A DNA stretch of 51,374 nt from Gammaproteobacteria bacterium (GTDB lineage Bacteria; Pseudomonadota; Gammaproteobacteria; Nitrosococcales; Methylophagaceae): the NCBI GenBank assembly GCA_029882915.1, contig JAOUJZ010000011.1, positions 1 through 51,374 on the forward strand, in the 5' to 3' direction. The translations under genes were made by a program, and so were the position numbers. Shown here in pieces: positions 39,396 to 49,310 of this stretch. The number at the start of each line of letters is the position of its first letter. Positions within the stretch are counted from its first letter, which is position 1. A model generated the notes under the pieces. That model saw only the letters and a list, made by a program, of their open reading frames with translations. It was not told the DNA's origin and made no database searches.

Positions 39396-40636
39396 GCTCT
39401 TCCAGCTTGTAAATGCGCAATCCGCAACGATGCTGGCGGGTGTGAATCATAAATTGATGATACCAATGGATCAGGCGTCAAGGTGCTGGCATTTTCCTGA
39501 TACAGTGCCACCAAGGCCTGAATCAAATGCTCACTACTGGATACAGATGCGGCATAGTCATCGGCTTCGAATTCATATTTACGCGATAAGGCGGTCATCA
39601 TCGGATGCAAAAAGAAGCTGAACACCGGGATCACCAACATAAATAATACCAGTGCCATCGCATTGCTTTGCGTGGTCACTCCCAAGCCAGTGTAAAACCA
39701 TGATTCTGCTGACGCCCATCCTAATACAGCCAAACCAATCAAACTCAACAAAGCCATCACACCCATATTTTTGACCACGTGTTTACGACGGAAATGGCCA
39801 AGTTCATGGGCTAACACAGCTTCAATTTGATCCTCATTCAAGGTGTTCAATAAAGTATCAAAAAATACAATCCGTTTATTATTTCCAAGGCCGGTGAAAT
39901 ACGCATTGCCATGCCCCGAACGGCGTGATCCATCCATGACATAAATGCCCTGACTTTTGAATCCGCATCGTGCCAATAAACCTTCGACTCGTTCCTTTAG
40001 TTTTACATCTTCCAGTGGTGTAAATTTATTGAATAATGGCGAAATAAACGCAGGATAGGCCCACATCATCAATAAAGAGACGCCCATTAATGCACCCCAA
40101 AGATACAGCCACCAGTATTCGCCTGTACCCTCCATCAGCCATAGTGCACCCCAGATTAATGGTGCGCCAATAATCACCATCAATAACGTTTCTTTAACAA
40201 CATCTGACAGAAACAAAGGCAACGTATTACGATTAAAACCAAAACGCTGTTCCAGTACAAAGGTTTTGTACCACGATAATGGCAGTTCTATTAACGTTCC
40301 AATAATGAAAAAACTCAGAATAAAACCAACACCAGTCATCATGTCCGACCAGCCCATGCTTTGCCATATGTCTGATAATAATGCCAGGCCACCAGCCAGT
40401 GTCCATATAAGTAGCAACAGTGCGCCCAATACATTTTCCACACGATTGAGCTTACCTTTAGCTACGGTATAGTCCGCTGCTTTTTGATGTGCAGATAACT
40501 CAACTTGTGAACTAAAGGCATCAGGAACATTGCCTCTATGTGATTGCACATAACGACCTTGTCGCAGTGATAACCACAACTCTATCCCCGTCATCAATCC
40601 TAATGCTGCTAAAAAAATCCACGTAAAGTCATTCAT
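39392..40636 (-). CDS. M48 family membrane metallopeptidase (Ste24-like)
   Basis: Zinc metallopeptidase of the CAAX protease 1/HtpX clan. 414 residues with about six or seven membrane segments. The zinc motif HELGH is at 277-281 (in AVLAHELGHFRRKH) and a downstream glutamate lies in RKYEFEADDYA, the expected third ligand. Larger than HtpX and closer to Ste24-type proteins, which in bacteria are thought to act in membrane-protein quality control. It is the first gene of a coupled pair with the small cytochrome c, and diverges from orn. Confidence 0.9.
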   Translation of the reverse strand: MNDFTWIFLAALGLMTGIELWLSLRQGRYVQSHRGNVPDAFSSQVELSAHQKAADYTVAKGKLNRVENVLGALLLLIWTLAGGLALLSDIWQSMGWSDMMTGVGFILSFFIIGTLIELPLSWYKTFVLEQRFGFNRNTLPLFLSDVVKETLLMVIIGAPLIWGALWLMEGTGEYWWLYLWGALMGVSLLMMWAYPAFISPLFNKFTPLEDVKLKERVEGLLARCGFKSQGIYVMDGSRRSGHGNAYFTGLGNNKRIVFFDTLLNTLNEDQIEAVLAHELGHFRRKHVVKNMGVMALLSLIGLAVLGWASAESWFYTGLGVTTQSNAMALVLFMLVIPVFSFFLHPMMTALSRKYEFEADDYAASVSSSEHLIQALVALYQENASTLTPDPLVSSIYDSHPPASLRIAHLQAGRA

Positions 40637-40742
40637 AGTCTATCTATACACCGTTTAAAATCATAATAATGCCAAGCAGGTTAGCCTTTGATACAATCAT
40701 GTCAAGAAAGTTCATCAGTAACAACAAATAAAGACGGATATC

Positions 40743-41294
40743 ATGACCAAAAGTAAAAAAAATCTAGTTTGGATTGATCTGGAAATGACAGGTCTCGATA
40801 CCAATAATGACTATATCATCGAAATCGCGACAATTGTAACTGATGGTGAACTGAATATTTTAGCTGAAGGGCCGATGATTGCCATTCATCAGAATGATTC
40901 TATACTTGAAGCCATGGATGAGTGGAATACCCGTCAGCATGGTAAGTCCGGTCTGACTAAACGGGTTCGTGAAAGCACTATCAATGAAGCTGAAGCTGAA
41001 CAACAAACCCTGGATTTTTTAAAACAATACGTGCCAGCAGGTGTATCACCTATGTGTGGCAACAGTATTTGTCAGGATCGTCGATTTATGGCTCGCATCA
41101 TGCCTGAGCTAGAAGCCTATTTCCACTACCGAAACCTTGATGTCAGCTCACTAAAAGAACTGGCACGGCGTTGGGCTCCAAAAGTAGAGAAAAGCTTCAA
41201 GAAAAAATCATCCCATCTTGCTATGGACGATATCAAGGATTCAATACGAGAATTACAGCATTATCGTGAACTGTTTATCAAACTGCCCGAATAA
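40743..41294 (+). CDS. orn: Oligoribonuclease
   Basis: DEDDh-type 3'-5' exoribonuclease that degrades the shortest RNA fragments, including pGpG from cyclic di-GMP breakdown. 183 residues. Exo I motif [10 protein letters not shown], the [11 protein letters not shown] region, and the exo III-type [11 protein letters not shown], all typical. A diguanylate cyclase gene follows 106 bp downstream, a possible but unproven functional link. Confidence 0.97.
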   Translation: MTKSKKNLVWIDLEMTGLDTNNDYIIEIATIVTDGELNILAEGPMIAIHQNDSILEAMDEWNTRQHGKSGLTKRVRESTINEAEAEQQTLDFLKQYVPAGVSPMCGNSICQDRRFMARIMPELEAYFHYRNLDVSSLKELARRWAPKVEKSFKKKSSHLAMDDIKDSIRELQHYRELFIKLPE

Positions 41295-41399
41295 AAGCTG
41301 CCAAACTTATATTATGGATAATGATATCAACACACCACTGCTGAACTATAACTACCGATTAGCATATCCATCCCCACTGGGTTTTGTGTAGCTAGCGTT

Positions 41400-43271
41400 A
41401 TGCTGTTCATGCACTTCCATCTAGTTATTAAGCTTTGGATTGCAATATTCATATTGACCTTATCTGGCCTTTTTATAACAGCCCACGCAGCTACTATTTT
41501 AATTGATGGGGATACTGAAAATACCAATCTGGCTCCTCACTACCAACTGTATGTTGATACTACCCATAACGTTACTATTGACCAGATCCTGTCTTTAAAC
41601 GGTACAATAAATTTCCTACCCATCCCAGAAAAACGAGATAATTTAGGTTTCCGCAAAGAAACACACTGGTTCAAAGTCAATACCGTGAACCCCAGCGATC
41701 AAGAGCTACAACGCCTGCTTGAATTTGATTTTCCGTTACTTGATGACCTTAGTGTCTATCTCGTTGACAAAGCCAGCAAAAAAATACTTGCGAATTATGA
41801 TGCTGGTGACCGACAGCCGTTTAATCAACGTCAGTACTTGCACCCACATTTTGTTTTTCCGATCACCCTGCCAGCCCAATCTAATACTAGTTTATATGTT
41901 CGCATCCATACAGAAGGAAGCATGACTGCAGGGGCTAGCCTTTGGCAGCCAGAAGCCTATGTAAAACACAGTCGAATTGAGTATTTCTACATCAATTTAT
42001 ACATCGGCTTATTGATCGCTATGATCGGTTATAACTTACTATTATTTATTTCGATTCGTGAAATCAGTTATTTATTCTATGTGTGTTTCGCCAGCTCAAT
42101 GCTACTGGCTATTGGGTCATTTAATGGATTGTGGTTTGAATTATTTTGGCCAAATTCACCATGGTGGCATAATATATCCATACCGCTTGGCTTTTCGTTA
42201 GCGGGGCTATTTGCATGCCTGTTTTCCAAACATTTTTTACAATCCACTGCCAACATTCCACTGATAGAAAAGCCGTTTAATTTCCTTGCATACATATACG
42301 CCACCATAGCATTTTTAAGTACATTTATATCGGTGAGTTATAGCTCCCAAGCTCTTTCTGTTGTTGCGTTTATGTTGGTCTTACTCGCCATTACTGCGGG
42401 GACACTACTGACTGTCCAAGGTCACCGCCATGCCAGAATTTACTTGCTTGCCTGGATTAGTGTTCTGTTAGGAACTGCCCTACTCTCAGCCAGAAACTTC
42501 GGGCTGCTACCTAATAATATTCTAACGTTACATAGCCTGATGTTTGGCAGTGCACTGGAAATGATTTTATTGTCATTTGCACTCGCTGAGCGCATTAACT
42601 TCTTCAGAACCGCGAATGACTTGTCACGTCAGGAGGCTTTTCAGACCCACTCCAAACTCATTGACGTTTTACGAAATAGTGAACGTGAACTGATTCATCG
42701 CGTCAAAAAACGCACTGAATCACTAGCCCTCGCCAATGAAAAGCTGACTCAACAAGAGCAAGAACTGAAAAAACTGGCTCACTACGATACTCTGACAGGG
42801 TTAGCTAATCGTGCACTGATCACTGAACAACTAGACTTATTATTGACTCATTGCAAACGTGAAAAAATTAAGTTGGCGGTATTATTTCTTGATCTTGATG
42901 GCTTTAAGGCCATCAATGATAAATTTGGTCATAAGGTTGGAGATGAACTACTGATCGTGATAGCAGATAAATTGCGATTTTTACTCCGTGACAGTGACGT
43001 AGTCGGTCGTTTAGGTGGCGATGAGTTTATTGTGTTAATTGAATCCAGTGATGGCGCACTTGACCCGCAACAAGTTGCACAAAAGATCAAAGACACTATT
43101 TCTCAGCCCGTCACTATTGATGGCCTCACTATTGAGTGCGGCATTAGTATTGGTATCGCCATCTATCCCGATGATGGAGATAATGTTGATTCATTGATGT
43201 CGATATCTGATACCGCCATGTATATTGATAAAGGTTACCGAGAAAAGACAGTTTCAACGACATCCCCATAG
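41400..43271 (+). CDS. 7TM-DISM diguanylate cyclase
   Basis: Predicted membrane sensor making cyclic di-GMP. 623 residues: a signal-type first segment, a periplasmic 7TMR-DISMED2-like domain (about 35-180), seven membrane segments (about 195-395), a short coiled coil (about 405-455) and a C-terminal GGDEF domain (about 460-620). The active site is GGDEF at 539-543. An RxxD inhibitory site (RDSD) sits five residues before it, so product inhibition is expected. No EAL domain. The ligand of the periplasmic domain is unknown. It lies between orn and queG, outside the usual gene order. Confidence 0.92.
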   Translation: MLFMHFHLVIKLWIAIFILTLSGLFITAHAATILIDGDTENTNLAPHYQLYVDTTHNVTIDQILSLNGTINFLPIPEKRDNLGFRKETHWFKVNTVNPSDQELQRLLEFDFPLLDDLSVYLVDKASKKILANYDAGDRQPFNQRQYLHPHFVFPITLPAQSNTSLYVRIHTEGSMTAGASLWQPEAYVKHSRIEYFYINLYIGLLIAMIGYNLLLFISIREISYLFYVCFASSMLLAIGSFNGLWFELFWPNSPWWHNISIPLGFSLAGLFACLFSKHFLQSTANIPLIEKPFNFLAYIYATIAFLSTFISVSYSSQALSVVAFMLVLLAITAGTLLTVQGHRHARIYLLAWISVLLGTALLSARNFGLLPNNILTLHSLMFGSALEMILLSFALAERINFFRTANDLSRQEAFQTHSKLIDVLRNSERELIHRVKKRTESLALANEKLTQQEQELKKLAHYDTLTGLANRALITEQLDLLLTHCKREKIKLAVLFLDLDGFKAINDKFGHKVGDELLIVIADKLRFLLRDSDVVGRLGGDEFIVLIESSDGALDPQQVAQKIKDTISQPVTIDGLTIECGISIGIAIYPDDGDNVDSLMSISDTAMYIDKGYREKTVSTTSP

Positions 43272-43284
43272 AATCCCCAAATAA

Positions 43285-43305
43285 AAATGCAGATATACTG
43301 CATTT
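43285..43305 (+). repeat. Perfect inverted repeat between the GGDEF and kinase genes
   Basis: AAATGCAG and CTGCATTT form an eight-bp stem around a five-base ATATA loop, about 14 bp after the diguanylate cyclase stop. No T run follows, so it is a poor terminator; it could be an operator or an mRNA-end structure. Confidence 0.45.
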
Positions 43306-43352
43306 ACATATAGAATCAGCGATAAATATTCATCAGAAATTAAAAGTGCGTG

Positions 43353-44723
43353 ATGAAAAAAAATTTACATGGCTATCAAGACCCATCTCTTCCACCATTG
43401 GATGATAAAGCCATCCATGAACTTAATCTCCATGCTGCCCAAGATTTTGCAAAACGGTCTATTCCCGGCTCTTTTATTATTCTGATCGCGTTATTGATCA
43501 CTGCCATTTCATCCAACGTGTTTAGTGATACCGGCAATTTGATTTATCTGTTAATTACAGCGTTACTCCTCAGTGTCATTTCACGATTTTTTATCTTACG
43601 AGCATTACCACGCTGTCAAAGTGATCACAGTCTTAAAATTTGGAAAAACATCTTCTCTCTGGCTGTATTAGTGACATCGGCTGCATGGGGAGCGTTTGTT
43701 GTTATTAATCTTTATTTTTATGGCACCAGCACACTCACCTTGGTTGTGCTGATGTTCACCATTGGCATTGCCGGAGGTTCTGCTATCAGCCTATTTATCT
43801 GGAAAAATCTGGCTCATGCTTATTTAAGCCTGTTATTTTTACCTACAGGGATTCTTACGCTGATGAATTGGAATACGGTCAATGCCAGTATCTTTTTTGG
43901 ATTTACCGTCTACTTTATTTTTTTATACCTTCAGATCATTCGCTCAAATAATGAATACTGGCTTGCTTTATGTAATACCAAACTGTTGCAGAATCAAACA
44001 ATAGAGTTGGCTAACGCAAAAGAATATGCTGAAAAGGCTAATCGAGCAAAATCAGAATTTTTGTCCAGCATGAGCCATGAATTACGTACACCACTAAATG
44101 CCGTCATCGGCTTTAGTCAACTTATAGTCAACAATCCCGAAGAACCACCAACACCATCACAAGAAGAAAACCTTGGTTATATTCAAGAGGCCGGTAACCA
44201 GTTATTAAAATTAATTAATCAAGTACTTGATTTGGCTGTTATTGAGTCTAAAGAGATTGAATTCCCAATAGAGTCTGTCTCTCTTGCAAAAGTAGTTCAT
44301 GAATGTATTCCGCTAATTCAGACACCAGCAAAACAACAAGACATACATTTAAATATTTCGAAAGATATCGATTATTATGTCCGTGCTAATTATATGCACC
44401 TGAAACAGGTGCTAATTAATCTATTAAGTAATGGTATCAGGTACAATAAACTAGGTGGTTCGCTTACTTTATCGTGTCAACTCCATGCAACCATGATTAG
44501 GGTAAATATCACTGATACTGGAAGTGGAATTCCTATTCAAAAGCAGGATCATATCTTGACTTCTTTTGCTCATCTTGAAAAAGAATACACCTCCATTGAG
44601 GGCAAAGGTGTTGGCTTAGCCGTTAGTAAAGACATTATAGAAGCAATGAATGGTAATTTAGGATTCGGCAGTGTTGAAGGGCAAGGATCAACCTTTTGGT
44701 TTGAATTGCCTTTGCAACAATAA
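43353..44723 (+). CDS. Membrane-bound sensor histidine kinase, orphan
   Basis: Two-component sensor kinase of about 456 residues. About six membrane segments (residues 35-200) form the input region with no recognisable periplasmic domain. The phosphoacceptor H242 lies in SMSHELRTPLNAVIGF, followed by an HATPase domain with an N-box (LINLLSNGIRYN), G1 DTGSGIP and G2 GKGVGLA. No receiver domain is attached and no response regulator is adjacent, so its partner is unknown. The ATG at 43353 is chosen; a GTG directly before it is in the same frame. It converges with queG. Confidence 0.92.
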   Translation: MKKNLHGYQDPSLPPLDDKAIHELNLHAAQDFAKRSIPGSFIILIALLITAISSNVFSDTGNLIYLLITALLLSVISRFFILRALPRCQSDHSLKIWKNIFSLAVLVTSAAWGAFVVINLYFYGTSTLTLVVLMFTIGIAGGSAISLFIWKNLAHAYLSLLFLPTGILTLMNWNTVNASIFFGFTVYFIFLYLQIIRSNNEYWLALCNTKLLQNQTIELANAKEYAEKANRAKSEFLSSMSHELRTPLNAVIGFSQLIVNNPEEPPTPSQEENLGYIQEAGNQLLKLINQVLDLAVIESKEIEFPIESVSLAKVVHECIPLIQTPAKQQDIHLNISKDIDYYVRANYMHLKQVLINLLSNGIRYNKLGGSLTLSCQLHATMIRVNITDTGSGIPIQKQDHILTSFAHLEKEYTSIEGKGVGLAVSKDIIEAMNGNLGFGSVEGQGSTFWFELPLQQ

Positions 44724-44739
44724 ACCCCATTTATCTCTG

Positions 44740-45819
44740 TTACAGATGTGAAGCATGCCCGTGTTGCTTTAACGCCCATTTAACATGTTCTCGAACTAAT
44801 TCTGACGTCCCATTTAGTCGTGATGTTAATGCTAAGATAATTTCATGACTGCCTTTGGCGTTACCTAATGCTACCGCGATATTACGCAACCAGCACTCGT
44901 AACCAATACGTCGAATCGGGCTGCCTTCCAATTTCGATAAAAAATCGTTTTCTGTCCAGGCAAATAGATCGATCAGTTGTGGTGCATCTAGACCATGGCG
45001 TGGCAAATAATCTGCCTCCTCAGTAGCTTGAGCAAATTTATTCCATGGACAGATTAATTGGCAATCATCACAACCATAAATTCGATTTCCTATCATTGAT
45101 CTAAATTCCACCGGAATCGAACCACGTAATTCGATCGTCAAGTAAGAAATACATCGTCTGGCATCAACTTGATAGGGGGCAACAATCGCTTGCGTAGGGC
45201 ATATATCAATACACGCCTCGCAGGAGCCACAGTGCTCGGAAGTGGAACTCGTGACAGGTAAAGGAAGATCAGTATAAATTTCGCCCAGAAAGAAATAAGA
45301 ACCATGTTCACGGTTCAGTATATTGCTGTGTTTGCCCACCCAACCAAGCCCAGATTTTTCAGCCAACGATTTTTCCATCACAGGTGCACTATCACAAAAC
45401 ACTCTAAAACCGGTCTCGCTGACTTCCTGCTTTATCTTACTGGCAAGTGCTAATAACCGCTTACGCATCAACTTATGATAATCACGCCCCAATGCATACC
45501 GTGAAATAAAACCCTGTTGATCATTGTTTAATACAGACCAGGGTTCAGCTGCTAGCTCAGGCCAATAGTCCATTCGAACCGTAATAACCCGTATCGTGCC
45601 CGGCACTAACTCTTCTGGTCGAGTTCGTTTGGTGCCATGACGCTCCATATAGTCCATTTCGCCATGAAATCCTGCATCCAACCAGGTTTTTAGCTTGTTT
45701 TCCGTTTCTGCTAATTTGACATCACTGACACCAAGTTGCTGAAAACCAAAAGATTGCGACCATTTCTGGACCATTTCCAAGAGGGAATTCATTGTTAAAG
45801 CTGTATTTGTTTCACTCAT
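44740..45819 (-). CDS. queG: Epoxyqueuosine reductase
   Basis: Cobalamin-dependent iron-sulfur enzyme for the last step of queuosine synthesis in tRNA. About 359 residues from the ATG at 45819. Two [4Fe-4S] motifs are present, CGSCEACIDICPTQAI and the second cysteine set around CDDCQLICPWN, followed by a C-terminal HEAT-like region. A later ATG (45792) is an alternative; the frame also runs upstream to 45885 across the TATAAT and into the divergent nnr gene, which I reject. Confidence 0.94.
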   Translation of the reverse strand: MSETNTALTMNSLLEMVQKWSQSFGFQQLGVSDVKLAETENKLKTWLDAGFHGEMDYMERHGTKRTRPEELVPGTIRVITVRMDYWPELAAEPWSVLNNDQQGFISRYALGRDYHKLMRKRLLALASKIKQEVSETGFRVFCDSAPVMEKSLAEKSGLGWVGKHSNILNREHGSYFFLGEIYTDLPLPVTSSTSEHCGSCEACIDICPTQAIVAPYQVDARRCISYLTIELRGSIPVEFRSMIGNRIYGCDDCQLICPWNKFAQATEEADYLPRHGLDAPQLIDLFAWTENDFLSKLEGSPIRRIGYECWLRNIAVALGNAKGSHEIILALTSRLNGTSELVREHVKWALKQHGHASHL

Positions 45820-45826
45820 ACAGGAT

Positions 45827-45832
45827 ATTATA
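45827..45832 (-). promoter_or_regulatory. TATAAT element just before queG
   Basis: A perfect TATAAT on the minus strand ends eight bases before the queG ATG at 45819. I see no matching -35. If it is used, transcription would start within one or two bases of that ATG, giving a leaderless mRNA, or the true start is the internal ATG at 45792. Confidence 0.35.
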
Positions 45833-45867
45833 GGCGCCTCGTAAAATTTATATCTTGGAATCCATCC

Positions 45868-47352
45868 ATGCTTAATTTGCCTCATGACCTATACACAGCG
45901 GAACAAACACGCGAATTAGATCGTATCGTTACTGAACAACATAACATTTCGACAGCCAAATTGATGGCGCAAGCAGGTACTGCTGCTCTTGCCTCAATTA
46001 AAAATCATTGGCCTCAGGCTGAACGGCTTCTAGTTGTCTGTGGTACCGGCAATAATGGCGGTGATGGTTTTGAGCTGGCACGACAAGCCATTGAAGCGGG
46101 GTATCGTGTTGTCGTATTTCAAGTCGGTGATGATGAAATTAAAAATGAAACGGCTGCCGCTTGTGATGCTTTATTAGCGACAGGCACCAAAATCCAGAAA
46201 TTTAAGGATAAATTACCCTCTACCGATGTGATCGTTGATGCCATGATTGGTACCGGTTTAAACCGGGAAGTAACGGGAGAGTATAAAAAGGTAATTGAAG
46301 CCATCAATAGCGCCAAACGTACTCCCGTCATATCGTTAGATATTCCTTCAGGCTTACACGCTGACACTGGTAGCGCCATGAACACTGCAGTCAAGGCCAC
46401 CATCTGCCTGAGCTTTATGGGTTTGAACAAAGGTCTGTTTATTGGCGAAGGGCCCAACTATGCTGGCACCGTATGTTTTGATTCACTGAATATTCCCTCT
46501 GCACTCTATAAGGAATTCAGTCCAATCGCACGCCGAGTCAGTCTTGAAAATGATGCTGCCGGACTAGCACCACGCGAACGTACAGGCCACAAAGGTTTAT
46601 ATGGTCACTTACTGATTGTCGGTGGTGATCTTGGCATGTCTGGTGCTGCCCGTGTTGCTGCTGAAGCTGGCGCAAGAGTAGGTGCTGGTTTAACCAGTAT
46701 AGCGACACGCTCGGCTCATGGCCCTATTCTTAGTGTAGCTCGCCCTGAGCTGATGTGTCATGGCGTCGAAGATCCAGAGGACCTGATTCCACTGATCGAA
46801 AGAGCCAATGCACTCACTGTCGGTCCTGGTCTAGGTCAAAATGATTGGGGGGCCTCATTATTTCAAAAAGCAATTGAAAGCAATCTCCCTATGGTTGTCG
46901 ACGCTGATGCACTCAATCTTATAAGTAAAAATCCTCAACGACACGATAACTGGATATTGACGCCACATCCAGGTGAAGCTGCACGACTATTAGGTTGTAC
47001 CTCTGACGATATTCAGGCAGATCGATTTAATGCCGTCAAAGAATTACAAAGTATTTATGGTGGTATTGCCGTTCTAAAAGGATCGGGCACTCTAATTTAC
47101 AATGGAGAAACACCCACTCGCTTATCAACATGGGGCAACCCAGGTATGGGTAGTGGTGGTATGGGTGATGTACTAGCAGGCGTCATTGGTGGTTTATTAG
47201 CGCAAGGCTTCCCATTAATGGATGCTGCCTGTGTAGGGGTAACTTTGCATGGAATGGCTGGGGATAAAGCAGCAGAACAAGATGGTGAACGCGGTATGTT
47301 GGCCATGGATCTGATACCACACCTAAGACACTTGGCTAACCTGATTTATTAA
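45868..47352 (+). CDS. nnr: Bifunctional NAD(P)H-hydrate epimerase/dehydratase
   Basis: Repairs damaged NAD(P)H hydrates. 494 residues: an N-terminal YjeF_N epimerase domain (about 10-215, with CGTGNNGGDGFELARQ) and a C-terminal ADP- or ATP-dependent dehydratase of the ribokinase fold (about 225-490, with ILTPHPGEAARLLG and the nucleotide site GNPGMGSGGMGDVLAGVIGG). It is followed ten bases later by tsaE, and queG is divergent. The order matches gammaproteobacterial queG-nnr-tsaE-amiB-mutL, though here queG runs in the opposite direction. Confidence 0.96.
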   Translation: MLNLPHDLYTAEQTRELDRIVTEQHNISTAKLMAQAGTAALASIKNHWPQAERLLVVCGTGNNGGDGFELARQAIEAGYRVVVFQVGDDEIKNETAAACDALLATGTKIQKFKDKLPSTDVIVDAMIGTGLNREVTGEYKKVIEAINSAKRTPVISLDIPSGLHADTGSAMNTAVKATICLSFMGLNKGLFIGEGPNYAGTVCFDSLNIPSALYKEFSPIARRVSLENDAAGLAPRERTGHKGLYGHLLIVGGDLGMSGAARVAAEAGARVGAGLTSIATRSAHGPILSVARPELMCHGVEDPEDLIPLIERANALTVGPGLGQNDWGASLFQKAIESNLPMVVDADALNLISKNPQRHDNWILTPHPGEAARLLGCTSDDIQADRFNAVKELQSIYGGIAVLKGSGTLIYNGETPTRLSTWGNPGMGSGGMGDVLAGVIGGLLAQGFPLMDAACVGVTLHGMAGDKAAEQDGERGMLAMDLIPHLRHLANLIY

Positions 47353-47361
47353 TCATTCTGC

Positions 47362-47817
47362 GTGAACATTCATCTCGCAAATGAAATAGCCACACTACGA
47401 CTGGGCGAACAGATCGCCCAGTTATGTCCTCCCCAACAATTCACTATACATCTTGAAGGTGAACTGGGAGCTGGCAAAACAACCTTAACCCGTGGATTTC
47501 TGCATCAATTAGGTCATCAGGGCAATGTAAAAAGTCCCACCTACACACTGGTCGAACGCTACGATCTTAGCGATAGAACCGTCTTTCATTTTGATTTATA
47601 TCGCTTAACAGATCCTGAAGAACTGGATTTTCTAGGACTGGATGATTACCTGAGTCAAAATTCAATTTGCCTTATTGAATGGGCTTCGCAAGGAGGTGAG
47701 TACTTACCTCAGCCTGATATCAGTATCACTCTTAGTTACCAAAACAATGGCCGTCAGGCGATAATTTCAGCATTATCCAATGAAGGTAAGCAACTGTGTG
47801 AACAACTTCACAAATAA
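47362..47817 (+). CDS. tsaE: tRNA threonylcarbamoyladenosine ATPase TsaE
   Basis: ATPase required for the t6A modification of tRNAs reading ANN codons, acting with TsaB and TsaD. 151 residues with a P-loop GELGAGKTTLTRGF near residue 36 and the family block SPTYTLVERYDL. The start is GTG, with no strong ribosome site, ten bases after nnr, suggesting coupling. Confidence 0.95.
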   Translation: MNIHLANEIATLRLGEQIAQLCPPQQFTIHLEGELGAGKTTLTRGFLHQLGHQGNVKSPTYTLVERYDLSDRTVFHFDLYRLTDPEELDFLGLDDYLSQNSICLIEWASQGGEYLPQPDISITLSYQNNGRQAIISALSNEGKQLCEQLHK

Positions 47818-47915
47818 TTCAACTTTACACGCTATCTTATTTATTGTTAAAGAAAACTTGATTTTTTAATCTATTAATTACACAATAATCTTTAAGTAAT
47901 TTTAGAGATTAACCC

Positions 47916-49271
47916 ATGCTTAGATTTCTACTAAGTCTGTTCCTGTTCACACTGTCACTCACGACGATGGCCAATACCATTGAAGGTGTACGTTTATCAC
48001 AGTCTGTGAATGATACACGCTTAGTCTTTGATCTCAGTGATAAAGCCTCTTACGATCTATTTACCCTGAAAAATCCTGATCGTTTAGTTATAGATCTCAA
48101 ACACACCAAACATCCTGAATCTATTACTTTACCAAATTTGAGCAATACCCCGATACGAAACATCCGCTATGCAGAATGGAATAATAAAAGCGTTCGAATA
48201 GTCCTTGATCTGGACAAGGCAGTTACGTTCAATAGTCAGGCATTAGCTCCAAGTCATGGTCGTTCGCATCGACTGGTCCTGGATCTGCACAATTCAACAG
48301 CTACTCAACCTACAAGAACAGAAACACTTTCTACAGTAACGCCCGCCCCAGTTCAGGTTACTCCTACTCCACAGATCATTGAGAAGCCACAACCCATAGT
48401 TATAACAAAAAAGACAATACTCAGCCCGCGGCGAGACATTGTGATTGCAATTGATGCCGGCCATGGCGGACAAGATTCAGGGGCTTTAGGTAGCCAAGGA
48501 ACTCAAGAGAAAGTGGTTGTATTGGCTATCGCTCGTCGCCTTGCAAAGCTAGTGAATAACGAGCCCGGAATGCGAGCCTATTTAACTCGCGACCGAGATG
48601 TATTTATCAGTCTGCGACAACGCATTAAACGAGCACGCCAAAATAATGCTGATATGTTTATTTCTATTCATGCTGATGCATTCCATAACCACCGCGCCAG
48701 AGGTGCCTCCGTTTTCGTTCTTTCTGAAAGAGGGGCCAGTAGTGAAGCAGCACAACTATTAGCTGACAAGGAAAATGCAGCCGATCTTGCCGGTGGCATC
48801 AGTCTGGAAGACAAAGATGATCTTCTCGCTTCTGTTTTGCTCGACTTATCTCAAACCGCCAGCCTAGAAGCCAGTATAGAAGTCGCAAACACGGTGTTAT
48901 CAGGGTTGAAACGGGTCGGCAATGTTCACAAAAAACACGTTGAATCAGCCGCCTTTGTCGTACTGAAATCACCTGACATCCCTTCACTATTGGTTGAAAC
49001 AGCATTTATTTCCAACCCTGATGAAGAACGGAAATTGAACAGCGCCAGCCATCAAAACAAACTCGCACGCGCTATGATGTCTGGCATTCGAAACTATTTC
49101 CGACGCAATCCACTCCCCGGCACCAATATGCCACAACAACACATTGTCAGTAATGGCGACACGCTTAGTACTATTGCTCAGCGATATCAGGTGAGCCTAA
49201 ATCAACTTAAATCAAATAATGATTTAACCAGTAATTATCTAAAAGTCGGCGAAGTACTGATGATCCCTTAA
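47916..49271 (+). CDS. N-acetylmuramoyl-L-alanine amidase with AMIN and LysM domains
   Basis: Periplasmic zinc amidase that splits septal peptidoglycan during daughter-cell separation (AmiB/AmiC type). 451 residues: signal peptide (cleavage after TMA near residue 19), an AMIN domain (about 20-130), a Pro/Thr-rich linker, an Amidase_3 catalytic domain (about 170-400, zinc-site start IDAGHGGQDSGA, then ISIHADAF and the glutamate in LLVETAFISN), and a C-terminal LysM motif (about 408-450). A 98-bp upstream gap may hold a promoter. Confidence 0.95.
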   Translation: MLRFLLSLFLFTLSLTTMANTIEGVRLSQSVNDTRLVFDLSDKASYDLFTLKNPDRLVIDLKHTKHPESITLPNLSNTPIRNIRYAEWNNKSVRIVLDLDKAVTFNSQALAPSHGRSHRLVLDLHNSTATQPTRTETLSTVTPAPVQVTPTPQIIEKPQPIVITKKTILSPRRDIVIAIDAGHGGQDSGALGSQGTQEKVVVLAIARRLAKLVNNEPGMRAYLTRDRDVFISLRQRIKRARQNNADMFISIHADAFHNHRARGASVFVLSERGASSEAAQLLADKENAADLAGGISLEDKDDLLASVLLDLSQTASLEASIEVANTVLSGLKRVGNVHKKHVESAAFVVLKSPDIPSLLVETAFISNPDEERKLNSASHQNKLARAMMSGIRNYFRRNPLPGTNMPQQHIVSNGDTLSTIAQRYQVSLNQLKSNNDLTSNYLKVGEVLMIP

Positions 49272-49310
49272 AACAGTTCAAGCTCTGTCGCTTGCTGTTA
49301 AAATAACCAC

